A stretch of 64,000 nucleotides of DNA, from positions 930,001 to 994,000 of the forward strand of contig OZ287694.1 of assembly GCA_965649825.1 (NCBI GenBank), read 5' to 3'. The translations under genes were made by a program, and so were the position numbers. Positions 45,875 through 56,603 of the stretch are shown one piece after another. This DNA is from Penicillus capitatus. Lineage: Eukaryota > Chlorophyta. Below the pieces are notes generated by a model. It was given only the letters and a program-made list of their open reading frames with translations, did not search any database and had not been told where the DNA came from. Numbering within the stretch: the first letter of the stretch is position 1; every line of letters starts with the position of its first letter.

Positions 45875-47694
45875 TTACATTGCTTTGCGAGGAGAAGGGT
45901 ATTCTTTACCAAAGGCTATCCAAATTGAAAAGAGAATTTGCAGAGATAGACCGATTCGTACGAAAATGGCAGTCCAGGTCAGAGTTAGCATGTGATGGTG
46001 GTGGAAGAAGAAAAGGGATGCTAAAGCAACGACGGCGACGAGGAATTGCACCGAAGCGACGAATTTGAAACGGGCGGCGGCCAAGAGACTGCCATCGATG
46101 ACAGCTGCGGCACCGCCTAACGGGATCGGCAACAACAGCGCCAATGCCGACCTCCGAAACGCAGCTGCGACGTAGACATCTGTAGTGAACAAACGAACAA
46201 ACTGAGAAGAGAACAGAAAGAGACTGCCACTCAATAGTGTTGTCACGCCAATCACCAACTAAAACACAACTCACGGTAGAGGAGAGAGAACACGACCGTA
46301 AGATTTCGCGACCTGCAGTGCTCTCAGCAGGACAGCTCTGGCAGCTGGTCGGTTCTGTTGGCCAATGTAGGAGGCGCACAGGGATTGCATGGTCACATCA
46401 AAAGATGTGTACGTCACGTGTGCCACGAGGAATACCAAACGGCAGATTTCGTAGGCCGAATGGAGAATGGGTCCTTGCTGCGCCACCAGAATGGATGAGC
46501 ACACGACCATCGCTGTAAATGTGCACAGACAGATAGACAGATGCCTCAGATGTTATGCGATCATGGATCGTACCCAAAAGCGTCATGGTGCGTACAATGA
46601 GGGCAATACCGTCTCCCAAAACGGTGACAGCGCCTGGCGAGGAGGATGGCACGATGGATGAGACGAAATCACGCATCTTCACTTTTCCACTGGTCAACAC
46701 ACGATGCAGCATCATTCCTGTCGAGATGTATGTACAGAAAGACGTGGCCAAGGCCGCACCAAAGACTCCCCAGCCGAATCCTGACCAGCACGTACAAGAT
46801 TAGATGAGGATCGCCCTCGCATTGGAGAGAGACCAAAGACGAATAGAAAATCGAGCACGATGTTCACCACTGTTGCCAATCCACTCGACTTGAAAATCGT
46901 GATCGTATCGCGCAGTCCTCTCAGAACGCCAGAGAGGCTTTGATATAAGATAAAAGGTGGAAGGCTCGTGGCCATGACTCTGAGATAGGTGATGGCAAAC
47001 CCTCTCACCTCGACAGGAGGATGCAGAACTGGACACACAACGATCAGCATGTCACGTCTTTCTTGTGCTCCATCTTACAGCGAACGATGGGGTCCGTCAT
47101 GCAGAATACGGTGAGACCACAGAGAAGACCTCCCAGAGCCGTGAGACGCACCGATTGGGCAATGATGTTGGAAAGCTAAAGAAGAGAGAATCGTGGAGCG
47201 TAGATCGATCGTCTCAGTATAGAGCGATGCACTTTGTCGTATTTCTTCTCGGCATTGGTTCTCGCCACTGCTGGTGTGATGAGGAACTGCGAGAAGAGGA
47301 AGAGATTTGAGAGGAACATGTAGACAACGGAGCCAATGCCTAAGCCACTCAATTGCAATGCTCCCAACTGACCCGCCACACCTAGATCCGTCGTCATCCG
47401 TATACCCAACCTGTCTCTGATAGAGGACATACCCGTATCTACTGCTGTACATAGAGGCCCGAGGAGACCGGCGCAGAGAGCCGGCAACACCACACGAATA
47501 ATTTCGCCGTCGTACGGGCTGGTGAGGAAAGCCGTAGAGCGCGACGGCTTATCGGGAGCGATCTCCGATTTCGATGCCCGGACACGGACCGAACAGCGTC
47601 GATTGTGCGTATATCGAAGTGCCGTGCATCGCTTCGTCGGTCGAATCGGCCGCGCGATAACGCAAGACGTGCGAAGGCAGATCGAGATGTGCAT
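45875..47694 (-). CDS. MATE-family efflux transporter, probably plastid (DinF-like)
   Basis: A multi-exon gene; introns lie near 47430, 47200, 47060, 46800, 46520 and 46260. The N-terminus (MHISICLRTSCVIARPIRPT ... RVRASKSEIAPDK) resembles a transit peptide. MATE core segments follow: YDGEIIRVVLPALCAGLLGPL + TAVDTG, LGALQLSGLGIGSVVYMFL, LFLFSQFLITPAVAR, VEVRGFAITYLRVMATSLPP, FILYQSLSGVLRGLRDT, VVNIVLDFLFVFG and a last bundle with LFLFSSQFVRLFTTD. The order fits the two six-helix halves of MATE/DinF proteins, proton or sodium antiporters that export organic compounds. The plant relatives closest in style (EDS5-like, DinF-like) are plastid envelope proteins. Exon borders are approximate. Confidence 0.75.
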
Positions 47695-47821
47695 GATGGC
47701 AGCGAAGGTCGACGCGTACGCTTGCGGATGATCACCGAGAGAGAGAGGCAGACGATTGTCAGAAGCACCAAATCAGCAGAGATACACAAAATCTGTCTTG
47801 CTCTCGTGGTCAACAATCGAG

Positions 47822-48406
47822 TTACCACCCATTACTATCTGCCTGTGTGTAGACATACTTTACGACGGCCTTGATCTCCTCGTCATCTAATCGCCCCTCC
47901 CACGCGGGCATTGCATTCTTTCCGTTGCGCACCTAGAGACAACGATATGGATGGAAGGCGTTGGATTCTGTGATGATCGGTACTTGGTATTCGATGGCGC
48001 CTTCATTAAATCCGCCGTCGAGGTATTGCGAAATCCTCTCCTTGAAGAGCGTTTTTTCGGTTTCGACCGAATTGAGACCACCCGCATGACAGGCAGCTGC
48101 GCACACGCACCGTCATGCAAGAATCGTTGATTTGGGAAAGATGTGACCGCAGTTTCCCTCAAAGACTTCCATTCCGTCCTCAAGAATATCAGCAAAAGCA
48201 GGTGATGCTGTTGCGAGAAGAGCTGCGCCGAGAAGAGCGACACCTGCTTGCTTGACTCGCGTCACGGGAGCGGTCGCCTAAATCCAATCCGCGTTCGTGA
48301 ATGCAAAGCGAGAGAGATCACGTACGTCGCAACGCACGACGGTACGTCGAATGGAGACTTGTGGACGTGCCACTGCGGAGATTCTGGAAGCGACTGTTTG
48401 CGACAT
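47822..48406 (-). CDS. petJ: Cytochrome c6, thylakoid lumen
   Basis: Four exons (48406-48326, 48277-48148, 48096-47984, 47932-47822) total 435 nt, 144 aa. The presequence is two-part: a plastid transit region (MSQTVASRISAVARPQVSIR), then a lumen-targeting core (AGVALLGAALLATASPAFA) ending at an AFA cleavage site before DILEDG. The mature protein has GNCAACHAGGLN, the c-type heme attachment motif C-A-A-C-H, the distal Met ligand in NAMPAWEGRL, and DDEEIKAVVKYVYTQA. It shuttles electrons from cytochrome b6f to photosystem I. The heme motif is assembled across intron 2, so no unspliced frame shows it. Presence of true c6 favours an alga over a land plant. Confidence 0.93.
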
Positions 48407-48502
48407 GGCGACCGAGGAAACAAGTGTGTGCAAAACGCGTGTCTAGAGATGGATGATGAGACAAGATCAAGAGCTAGAAAGTGAACCTCGATCTCGCGAC
48501 GT

Positions 48503-49877
48503 TCATGAGATCGTTGTGTCGTACAGTGATGATGGCTTACGATTCCATGATTGACAGCAACCCAAAGCACAGAGATCCGAAGGGACAGCAGTCCATTGCG
48601 TGGATGTTGGCCGGGGACCAGAGAGCACCGTCAAATTGCCGCTAACGGGATGTATGTGCCACTGGAGATCATCTAGAGCAATGCCTGAGTGAATGAATGC
48701 CGTGAGAGTCTGGCATACCATCGAAAGCGACAGACATGACAGGCAGCTCTTCAGGATTGATGTTGGTCATGATGCGACCTCCGGGACGCAATCTGCATCG
48801 AAGCATCTTCCATACATCGACCTAGATGCTTAAAGATATTAAGGCATAAGAGGTAAGGAGAGAGAACTCTTGAGAGAAGTGGATGGACGACATCGTCTAG
48901 AAAGACATCCACAATGAGACCGGCGAATCCCTGCGGTACGGTTGCCGTTTGCGAAAAGCAGTCGCCCACAATGACGTTCTATGTACACGTGTATGTGATT
49001 ACAATGACATGGTGCCTTGTCTTACGAGCTTTCCTGTCTCTTCCGTGCGATCGAGGTCCATATGACGTCGACCCAAATCCACAATCTCTCGATCGACTTC
49101 CCATCCGATCATCATCTGTTCGGGGTAGAAGTGATGTATGAGTCGCGGGATCGTCCCTGCGCCCTGAACAGCACCATTCTGAAAAGATGGCGACGCATGT
49201 ATGATGGCACCGACCAGACCATAGATCCCAATCACGCCGTCTTGTGGAATCATAGCTGGCAACACGCCGAACACATCCCTGTACAGAAAAATGGTTCTTT
49301 GTATGGCATGTCGCTAAAAAAATAAACCAGCATCCATTTGTTAACACGGTGTCTGGCCGATAGACGCTGTGGACGCATTCTAGATGAAAAGACGGTCTGT
49401 GGGCGAAGGTAAGGCGCCTGGCTACCACTGCCGGAGCCGATGAGCAGGACGGTGGCCTCGCCGAGTTCTTCATAGTAGACAGAATCTGATGCGTCGATCC
49501 TGTGCATCTGTTCGGCATTTTGCTGCGAAGAACGTGTTCGTCATCACATGGAAGGGTACTTTTGCGACGCGAAGTCGTCCACTGATCGTCGATCGACGTG
49601 CTTCGAGCAAATACGGCTCGTTCGCCGAAGGACCCGTTCCTGCACCGATCGACAGATCTCTTGGGATTTTTGTTTCTCGGGCCATCGTGCTGCGCGTCGA
49701 TCGCATCGTCGATCTCATCGACAACGAACCGCGAGATGACGACGTTGCCATCGAGAAAAAGATCGTCCTCTATTCGATCGTTTCCGGCGACTGAACACAG
49801 AAGCGGCACGATTCGATGGAAGATCTGAGACGATGCCGATCGACGGCGCTTGGATGAGATGCATCATGATGGAAGGA
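48503..49877 (-). CDS. Spermidine-synthase-fold (class I) methyltransferase-like protein
   Basis: A multi-exon gene. Supported joins give RDVFGVLPAMIPQDGVIGIYG + GAGTIPRLIHHFYPEQMMIG (together the nucleotide-binding Gly-rich loop, split by an intron), WEVDREIVDLGRRHMDL, NVIVGDCFSQ, GFAGLIVDVFLDD, MLRCRLRPGGRIMTNINPEE and a C-terminal exon with LQWHIHPVSGNLTVLSG. This is the spermidine synthase / plant spermidine-synthase-like methyltransferase fold. Whether it transfers aminopropyl or methyl groups cannot be told; true spermidine synthases are usually more strongly conserved. The 5' exons near 49500-49870 are unsure, and a transit peptide is possible. Note the AdoMetDC-ODC gene 4-7 kb away. 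Confidence 0.6.
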
Positions 49878-49879
49878 AT

Positions 49880-50688
49880 GACTTTCTAAGAAGAGTGAGA
49901 GTCGGCTAAGTGCAGATTAAAGGTTTCTTGTCTTGTATGCAATCCAAACATCCGAGAACCGCCATGGGCCGTCCACTCGTCACTGTCTCCAGAGAGCGAC
50001 GTCTAGGCGTAGGATGCGTGTACACACCTTCGCTAGCAAGCACGAAGATTTTACAGTCAGACCAGACCAGAGTGAAAAGAGAGAGATCCGGGCATTCTCA
50101 TTGCTCGAATGACCACAATGGTCGGTGCGCTTTGAGAGTACAATCCCGTCAGTTAATGTTGTTCTGTGTCAAATCTCTTGTCTTGTTTGCTTGGTCGAGG
50201 GCTTCTACGGTATTTCTTCACAACACGCAAACGGAAAGGCAGCTACTTGCTAGAAACAGATCCACAACAAATAAAGTGCTTGCTTGCTTATGAAAAGCTG
50301 GAACAACGAATACAACAATATGATGTATCAAACCTTGTTGTCTTGATGGATGTTGACTGCACAAGCACAAACAACCCATAGCACACAGTGTCTCATTTGA
50401 GTACCATCGTTATTATTTCATGATGATGATGAATGTGTCTAATCACATCCCATGTACTTAATAATGCAAGGAAAAAGAAGAGGTACTCTGCTTGAAGAAC
50501 CACATAAACGTAACTCAGACACAAAGACCGAAATATAACAACATCAAAGAAGACCCGTTGTGGTGATGAAGAAGAGGTCAGGTCGACAGCAAGGAAAACA
50601 TGTCTGTTCTGCAAAGATCATGCTCTGTTGACACACAGAGGCCTTTCAGAAACAGACAGAGGAGCATTCACGTCGGCAGTCGCATTTC
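49880..50688. other. Spacer between the methyltransferase-like gene and MKP1
   Basis: About 800 bp. ORFs are short and without motifs on both strands. Nothing else seen. Confidence 0.4.
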
Positions 50689-52050
50689 TCACATTTCGGA
50701 GAGGGTACGACGAAATGATGGACGTAGTCCAGTGGAACGACTGCTTTCCTTCATGGAGCTCGATGCTCGGAGATTTTTCGAGGATCTCTCGTAGTCAGAA
50801 GTGAAATCCTCTTGTTCTTTCACCAAAACAGCACGAGTGTGTAACACTTCAGCCAGCAAATCAAAGAATTCTGTCGGCTCAGATCCTTCATGGATCTCTT
50901 TCGCGTCCGGCGCACGTTCGTATTTGCTCAGCTGTTGAGCAAATTTACGAGCCCCGTCCAGGTAAGGATGCGCGTGCCTGGATCCGATCCAGATAAACAC
51001 TCTCTCAGGACCATGGATCACAAATGTTCCTCGGGGATCGAACACAATTGACGCTGGTGGTCTGGCACGAGCAGTCTGTGTACGCAATAACTGTCTTGGC
51101 ACCTAATCCATTCTCACTCTTCTTCTCACTCTATTCTCAGACACACCGATGCTTACTATGTAGTTTGGCTGGTTGTAGGAGTGTGTGCCCAATCGATAGA
51201 TACGCAAAAAACCATCCGATGTGACACGAAAACGGCCACCCCAAGAAATCAACTACAATGGCATCCAATGAGCATTCGTACATGCCACGGTGTCGACAGA
51301 GACATCATGCGTGATGTCTGTCTGTTCCTACCTGAGTGCAGAAATTGACGTTGGGGTCAACAACACCTCGACGTCCCTTCAGTTCTTCCTTTGTCTTCTC
51401 AAACGATTGTTCTTTTCTCCACATGACATAGGCAATAACCAGCGCAGCACTTCTGGAAACACCCTGTAAGCTGTCACATCAATTAACCGTCACCACGATG
51501 TGTGATATCACACTTGTGAACAATGTACAAAAACATTTCCATTCTTCTTCTTTGCATCTTCAATGAAATCAAAGACATCGTAGAGCACAGCAAGGATATC
51601 CTCCACTCCCGAGTCTTGCAGATAGAGTTCTTTGTAATACAGCTCCGGGTAGAAGTAGTTTTGCACTTCGAGGCGGACACAGTTGACGACGTGGGTGATG
51701 CCTTTCGCATCAAGTCGAGCCCTGTCCTGCGCCACACCTTCACCTCCAAAGTAGACGTGGTCCCAAGCCCACGAGCAATCCTGTGCAAAATAACGGAGCT
51801 TTTCTGCGCGTTGTCCCGTCTCCGTTATTCGACTTCCGTTATGATGCGCTGCCTCCGCCTGCAGCTCCCCATACTGTGTAGGGGATAGGTCGTCTGGCAG
51901 CTCCAGTAATCGCATCTGGCGTCGTTTTCCGTGGTGAGTCCCCGAAAAAAACTCAGCCGCGAAGTTCGGCAGAGCTTTTATGCGAAATCCCTTCGGCAAC
52001 GCGGAACTCGTGCTTTGATTGTTTTGTTGACTCGTCCCAGGTAACAGCAT
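50689..52050 (-). CDS. MAP kinase phosphatase 1-like: DSP plus gelsolin-like domain
   Basis: Four exons (52050-51514, 51463-51332, 51252-51157, 51102-50689) total 1179 nt, 392 aa. An intron interrupts the catalytic loop; joined, it reads VFVHCSQGVSRSAALVIAYV, the HCx5R dual-specificity phosphatase signature with Cys, Arg and Ser. AKGITHVVNCVRLEVQNYF and DLDD-type LYLQDSGVEDILAVLYD precede it. After RLGTHSYNQPNYIVPRQLL comes a gelsolin-like domain (FVIHGPERVFIWIGS, then ARKFAQQLSKYER). This combination is characteristic of plant MKP1, which dephosphorylates MAP kinases in stress signalling. Cytosolic or nuclear. The tail is Ser-rich. The start at 52050 (MLLPGTSQQNNQ) is favoured over an Arg-rich upstream extension. 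Confidence 0.85.
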
Positions 52051-52252
52051 CTCAAGAATGAGTCGGACAACGGCAAATTCACTGTCTCTTCGCCCAATAG
52101 ATACCGAGCCGCGCGCGATCCAGACAACACCACCGAACGAACGCACCAATGATGTACGACGACGACGGCAACGGCAACGACGACAACGCGTAGTTCTCCC
52201 TCGACCAAAGGAACGAACACACTCGCATTGCACTTACACGCTATTCTTGCGC

Positions 52253-53446
52253 ATGGAAAGCGACGGCGATGAACACGGACCACTGCTCGTCCACGATGAC
52301 GAGAGTCTCGTCCTCGACCGCTCTTTCGTTCCAGTACCCCGAGACGGATTCCGCGACCCCGAGGATACAGAGACGCGTGTGAGCGAACGCTTTCAGCCGA
52401 TGCGGACCATTGCGCTCGTTTCGTGCTATTCCGCTGCACTCGGTGTCTACATCGCTGTGCAAACTGTGTACATCACCGTATGGGGTGACGTCGATACCGA
52501 GATGATACTGGCTGCTTCATTGCATGTGCCGTTGCTCATATTGGCGGGTGTCATGGAAGGGATCATTCGATTGGCACATCGACGGCGTCAATCACTGGGA
52601 TATCTCGAATTCTATCGACAAACAAAGCGACTGCTGCCCATTCCATTCCAGACAGCTGCTTACTCTGTTGCCGCTCTGCTTCTGCTTCAGTCCCTTACGA
52701 GGATTTCGGGATTCGTCTCGCAGAAAGAGTGCATCATTGCGATCTGCGTTCTGGAAGGATTGGCCATCAGTGTATTCGATTTCCTCTACATTCGACGCGT
52801 GCTGCGTCACAATCGAAAAGAGACACTGCCAGATACGAGCAAATATCTTCAGTCTCCACTTACAGACATCCCCGATACGAGACGACGGAAACGCGATGTC
52901 GTGTTCGATAATCAAGTCGAAGTCATCCGGTAACTCCAATGCTTCGAGGTATCGATCACGAGGCAGACAGATGCTGTCTGTGTACAGATATCTTCAGAAG
53001 CAGCGCAATAATTTACAGACAGAGGTTCTGAGACTGCGGGAGGCGGATCCATCGAGACGTGGGACGCCAGATGTCGTCGTGGCTTCCGATGACCAGCGAT
53101 ACCTCGTTGCTTCGGGAGAGCAGCGCATCCGGTCTGCCATTTCATCTGAGAGGTCTCACGCACGACAGTGCTGTGCTGTTGTATCTCTAGTGCACTGAAA
53201 GCAGAAGTGGAAACGCTCAAGCGGGAGTGCGAGACAGCAAAGGAACGATTCATTGATCGAACAGAAGATGCTCAGCGTTATCAAGCTCTGTTAGAATTGC
53301 AGAGAAAAGAGAACCACCGATTGCGGATGACATTGGAGGAATGGTCTCGAACCAATGCCAAGCTCGAGTCGCGATTACAGAAGGCTTTGGATCGTGTGGC
53401 GGCGAAATCTGATGCACCATCAACAAGTCAAGGAGATATTTCGTAA
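52253..53446 (+). CDS. TMEM192-like membrane protein with coiled-coil tail
   Basis: Three exons (52253-52929, 52967-53131, 53191-53446) total 1098 nt, 365 aa. The N-terminus is acidic (DEHGPLLVHDDESLVLDRSF). Four hydrophobic segments follow (IALVSCYSAALGVYIAVQTV, MILAASLHVPLLILAGVMEG, FQTAAYSVAALLLLQSL, IIAICVLEGLAISVFDFLY). SLGYLEFYRQTKRLLPIP and YIRRVLRHNRKE match the TMEM192 pattern, a lysosomal or tonoplast membrane protein family of unclear role. The C-terminal 120 residues are a coiled coil (EVETLKRECETAKERF and on). It is divergent from MKP1 across 202 bp. A shorter form without the splice would stop after EVIR. Confidence 0.7.
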
Positions 53447-53467
53447 CAACATAGGGATGGATAGTGT

Positions 53468-55860
53468 TTAGTATGTGTCTTCGAAATCGGCAAAGACATA
53501 GTAGGTCTTCACATCTGTTGCATTCATGCCATTGAAATTTGAGGCTCCAGCCAATGTGTATGCCCCCATGTCAGGAAACAGCAGCCAGTCACCCGAATAC
53601 ATGTCTGGCAGCATACAGTCTTTGAGAACAGTGTCCAGTCCATCGCACGTTGGACCAAAGACCGTGCTTGGATAGCAGGAGTGATGTTGCATGGCACGGT
53701 TGATTGTGAGAGGAATGGTTTTTGGCGAACTGTGATCGTAGAGAATGCAATTGAAGGAGCCATAGAGTCCATCGGTGATCCAGTAATCTCGCAGCGGTAT
53801 TCCCGATTCTGCAAAGCGCTCCCTTCGTCCGAAAATGTAGCAGGCCAGTGTCGCACAGGTCTCGGCAAAGTAGCGACCCGGTTCAGCGATGATGCGTACG
53901 CCTTCGTCGACGGGAAAATGATGATCGAGGGCTTGATTGACGACATCTTGCATCGCATGGAACTGCTGCATGTTGTCTTTCATCTTTCCAGAACAGAATC
54001 CGCCTCCGATGTCGAGGATCGAGAGATCGAAGTCGTACTGGGCACCGATATCAAACGCACGCTTCGCTAGAGCAATGGCAGCCGAAAAGGCATCCGGATT
54101 CGTTGCCCCACTTCCCACATGAAAACTCACTCCGACGACGTCGATGCCCAACATTCTCGCTTTTTGATAAAGGGTTGGCAGATCGTACATCTCGGCACCA
54201 TACTTATTGCCCAGCAAACATCTCGCCTCTGGATCATCTGCTCGGATTCTTAACAGGGCCCGTGGATGGTGCGCATTGGCTTTCAGTTTTTCCAGTTCCG
54301 AGAGCGTATCGAATGTCGTCATCTTGACACCGTATTTTTGAGCAGCACAGATATCTTGTGGATGTTTGCATGCGTTGGCAAAGAGGATCTTGGACGGAGG
54401 AATCCCCAGATCCAATACCAGTTTGATTTCGTCCTTAGAGGCGCAATCAAATCCAGCACCCAGCGATCCCAGAAACCGAATCAGAACGGGATCTGGATTG
54501 CATTTGACAGCATAGTATGGTTCGATACGGGGAAAGAGTCGCCTCCAAGTGAGATAGAGTTCCTGCACCGTTGTCAGATTCATGATGTAGAACGTGCTGC
54601 AAAGATTATTGGAAACGATCAGATCTCTCATGTAGCTCAGCATCTCAACACTTCCCAGATTCTCAATGCCATATCTCTTTTCAAAATGCGGCATTATTAG
54701 AGAATCGAACTTGACATCGTCGTCCAGGATGGCAGCAGGCGCATCCTCCTCCAGCGGAAATCCTTCAAAGGTCGAGTCGACATCCGACTGACCAGAAAGA
54801 CAGGACGAAGGAATCATCGTATTGGGAGACTCGATTCTTTGCACGGTACTCGCCTTGAACACGACGTGACTACCGTCCGCTAGATATTGGACTGAGAGCC
54901 CATCTGAGCAGTATCCCCTCAGGGAATGCTGCAAGTCTTTGAGTAGGAGGATGTCTTTGTATGAGGAGGAATGCAAAGAGATGTGGATATCCTGTGGAGC
55001 AAAGATGCGCAGGACTTGAGCGAGTGCCATGTTTAGACAGATGTCGTTGGGTTTGAGACAGGAGAACTCCACACTGGCATAACTGCATTGCTCCTCCGGT
55101 GTCACGTGAATGGTCAAGATTCCGCTCTTGGACAAACTGTTCAGGGAATAACCACAGGGTTCGAACATGCAATCGTCGAGCAAGGCTCCGGGCAGCAATT
55201 CTGCAATGCCACTTTCGTAGGTCGTCGTTCTGGCATCGACGAATTTTTCCGTCCGGACGAACTGCTGAGCCAATCCTGGATCGAGTCCCGTGAGGCACAT
55301 CTCCACCGAGGAGGCAACAGGAGAGAATAATCCTTCCTTTTCTGTCGCATAGAAAAGATGCCACTGTAGACCACGAGACTGATTTCCCAATACATAAGAG
55401 GCGCCATTCAGATGTGCAAAGTGCTTGTTCAATTCCTGGACTTCTTCTTCGAAGTTTTGATGAGGATAATGCTGCAAAGAACAAGTGATGTGACAGCTGA
55501 AAAGGTACTGACGATACACACCTGAGCATCGGGAAAGAGAAAACTGGCACGGCTGTATTTCACTCGTCGGACGTACATTCCCAAATCGACGGTCCACTCG
55601 AGTAATCGTCCCAGTCCATTCAAGATTTGTGTGCGGCCGCATGTCTTGAGGATAAATGTACTGTGGCGAACGAACAAACTGCTTTCGGAGAGTACATAGG
55701 CATCAACATCTGATGTGTGACGTGCTGAGATGATGTTACAGCGCGTCAGGTGCATCAGCTGATCCAATTGATCTCGTGATATCTGTCGCAAACCGATCGA
55801 CGACGTGCGGCAAAAACCAAACTCGATCTCAATACGTTTCTCAGATCCTTCGAAAGACAT
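53468..55860 (-). CDS. Bifunctional S-adenosylmethionine decarboxylase / ornithine decarboxylase
   Basis: Two exons (55860-55522, 55471-53468) total 2343 nt, 780 aa. Residues 1-330 are AdoMetDC: LSESSLFV with the pyruvoyl-forming Ser60 after Glu59, catalytic Cys74 (ILKTCGRT), PDAQHYPHQNFEEEV formed by the splice, CGYSLN and ILTIHVTPEEQCSYASVEFS. A linker (about 330-365) leads into ODC: IEPYYAVKCNPDP with the PLP Lys near 436, GAGFDCASKDEI, VGVSFHVGSGATNP, LDIGGGF, EPGRYFAETCA, catalytic-Cys motif FGPTCDGLD and PDMGAYTLAGASNFNGM. All key residues of both enzymes are present. One chain thus makes putrescine and decarboxylated AdoMet. Such fusions are best known from Plasmodium, where the chain is far longer; plants have separate enzymes. 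The 5' leader contains the ORF described next. Confidence 0.93.
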
Positions 55861-55893
55861 GGCGACTGCTTTGTAAGAAAAAACAGTAAACGA

Positions 55894-56142
55894 TTAGTGC
55901 AGAGACAGAGACACAAGGTGGCGGCGGCTGGATCGTGGCCTGTCAGGAGGGTCTCTTGGCACACTAAACATAGAAATGCATTTGCCGTCATCAAAGGAGA
56001 CAGTTTTGCGAACATCGGAGCAGCAGGGGCTAAACTTAGGGATACCACCCCACGGGCGAATTTCGCAGAAGTCCAGTGAGTCTTCCTTGCAAGCGTCGAC
56101 CAACAAACAATGACTACTTGAGTCGTTTTCACCAGAGTCCAT
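55894..56142 (-). CDS. Upstream ORF resembling the AdoMetDC leader peptide
   Basis: An 82-codon ORF on the same strand ends 33 nt before the AdoMetDC-ODC start. Its middle reads LDFCEIRPWGGIPKF followed by S, CC, SD and RK. In plants the conserved small uORF of AdoMetDC mRNAs (Pfam AdoMetDC_leader) contains an equivalent D-V-R-P-x-G-G-I-x-K-F-x-S block and makes translation of the main ORF respond to polyamine level. The position and motif together support the same role here. It is longer than the about 50-residue plant uORF; it extends beyond the conserved RK-S end, perhaps through an unrecognised intron or a genuine extension. It might also be an independent small protein. Confidence 0.7.
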   Translation of the reverse strand: MDSGENDSSSHCLLVDACKEDSLDFCEIRPWGGIPKFSPCCSDVRKTVSFDDGKCISMFSVPRDPPDRPRSSRRHLVSLSLH

Positions 56143-56603
56143 GAGCGAGAGAACGAAGAGAGGCGACTTCCGCCAGCGTTGAATGCAGAAATGCGATGAA
56201 ATGGATCTTTGACGGCGAAGAAGAACGAGATGATTTTAATGCTGATCTGGATACCACTCTATCATCCTAAGACACATAGTATACACGTCTGCAGGCATGT
56301 GACCAACACAGAAGGCACCCAACACCTGCTAAACATACCAATGATACCTGCGTATGCGTTTACGGCATCCACTGCGCGCGCCTTCCTTAGATTTGAGCCT
56401 TGGATGGTGTCGCTGACCTGGGCTGTAGAATGATGTGACGTTTGTCGTTGCTGTATCTGGCATCGATCGCACCAGAGCCGAGATCGGATATTCATTCTGA
56501 GACTGGTCGTTGAGAAAAACTTACAAACATTCTATCAAACGTAGATACTATGCATACAAGCACAGAAACATGACGTTGATCGAATATTGTCGTCTGGCGG
56601 GGC
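56143..56603. other. 5' leader of the AdoMetDC-ODC gene and 3' flank of the aminopeptidase
   Basis: About 460 bp between the leader-peptide ORF and the aminopeptidase stop. Short ORFs only; the leader transcript probably starts here. Confidence 0.4.

Noticed and set aside
48979-49809. 276-codon minus-strand ORF over the spermidine-synthase-fold gene
   Set aside because: It is a different frame from the one that carries the Gly-rich loop and the EVDREIV motif; composition is Arg/Ser/His shadow-like.
53524-54070. Medium ORFs on both strands inside the ODC domain
   Set aside because: They overlap the fully conserved ODC frame and have no motif.
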